Below are positions 63,885-64,000 of a stretch of DNA of 64,000 nucleotides, piece by piece; the stretch's first letter is position 1, and each line of letters starts with the position of its first letter. The position numbers and the translations under genes are program-made. Origin of the DNA: Lewinellaceae bacterium (GTDB taxonomy: Bacteria > Bacteroidota > Bacteroidia > Chitinophagales > Saprospiraceae); contig JACJYA010000022.1 of the NCBI GenBank assembly GCA_020636315.1, positions 1 to 64,000 of the forward strand. Direction: 5' to 3'. The notes under the pieces were generated by a model that was not told where the DNA came from, did not search any database, and saw only the letters and a program-made list of their open reading frames with translations.

Positions 63885-63980
63885 ATGGACAATACCATTA
63901 TCCATAACCGTATTCGGCCCACTACTCCTACCCACAAGCAACTCAGCCTGATGGGCCTTCAGCCTATTTTTGACTGCTAG
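63885..63980 (+). CDS. 31-aa peptide ORF ending SLMGLQPIFDC
   Basis: A short ORF (ATG 63885, stop TAG) at the right edge, divergent from the related ORF at 63519-63614 and exactly the same length. The shared C terminus is SLxGLQPIFDC; the N-terminal halves differ (this one has RIRPTTPTHKQ). The region upstream is A/T-rich but has no promoter match at a sensible distance. A C-terminal Cys is unusual in such a short peptide. Function unknown. Confidence 0.45.
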   Translation: MDNTIIHNRIRPTTPTHKQLSLMGLQPIFDC

Positions 63981-64000
63981 TCATTACCTCCTTTTTCTTT

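Noticed and set aside
63519..63941. A 140-codon minus-strand frame starting at 63941
   Set aside because: Only its last 31 codons show a conserved feature; the upstream part crosses the promoter-like site and the divergent peptide ORF and looks random.

Overview
The window looks like a chromosomal segment of a Bacteroidota bacterium, most likely of the Saprospiria (Lewinella / Haliscomenobacter / Phaeodactylibacter type). The reasons are a complete type IX secretion core (porP/sprF-gldK-gldL-gldM-gldN), a SusC/SusD pair, a DUF3667 protein, several lipoproteins with Bacteroidota-style N termini, few Shine-Dalgarno sequences, and several promoters of the Bacteroidota form TTTG-N19-21-TAnnTTTG. 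GC content is moderate, and intergenic regions carry many hairpins, inverted repeats and short tandem repeats. I saw no rRNA, tRNA or CRISPR array.

Layout. At 0.2-3.4 kb (minus strand) is a CHAT-NACHT STAND-type NTPase whose C-terminal membrane part lies in a second frame. At 3.5-7.3 kb are an M81 (MlrC-like) lipoprotein, an overlapping FGE-fold protein, and a putative exported toxin with an HEMVH zinc motif and an eCIS-like N terminus. 7.6-9.7 kb holds a DUF255/thioredoxin-like protein. 9.8-16.4 kb is the gliding/T9SS core. 16.8-31.5 kb is mostly housekeeping and envelope: YgjP-like hydrolase, SerC, an M14 carboxypeptidase, AlaRS, an M23 endopeptidase, a CapA lipoprotein, DUF3667, GatB and a MerR regulator. 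31.6-37.6 kb carries an aryl-sulfotransferase-like lipoprotein and a sugar MFS transporter convergent with a GH57/DUF3536 enzyme. 38-45 kb has a PIG-L deacetylase, an LpxH-like phosphoesterase, and an AraC regulator divergent from an MFS transporter.

At 45.4-46.9 kb is a TIR domain fused to a cytosolic NMT1/SsuA-like solute-binding domain, followed by an EF-G paralogue. 49.8-53.6 kb holds a class IV aminotransferase, a GNAT, an OmpH/Skp-like protein and a cyanophycinase-like peptidase. 53.8-57.9 kb is a cluster of ParA, a four-helix-bundle protein, a ribbon-helix-helix protein and a short SecA. 57.9-63.4 kb (minus) is SusC-SusD-isoaspartyl peptidase. The right edge carries two divergent 31-codon ORFs that share the C terminus SLxGLQPIFDC.

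The most unusual items are the TIR-solute-binding fusion, the CHAT-NACHT with its reading-frame break, the ParA/4HB/RHH/SecA cluster with a cassette-like four-helix-bundle insertion, the eCIS-like metallopeptidase, the paired 31-aa peptides, and a family of inverted-repeat elements with shared ends. All functions are assigned by reading motifs; no database search was run.
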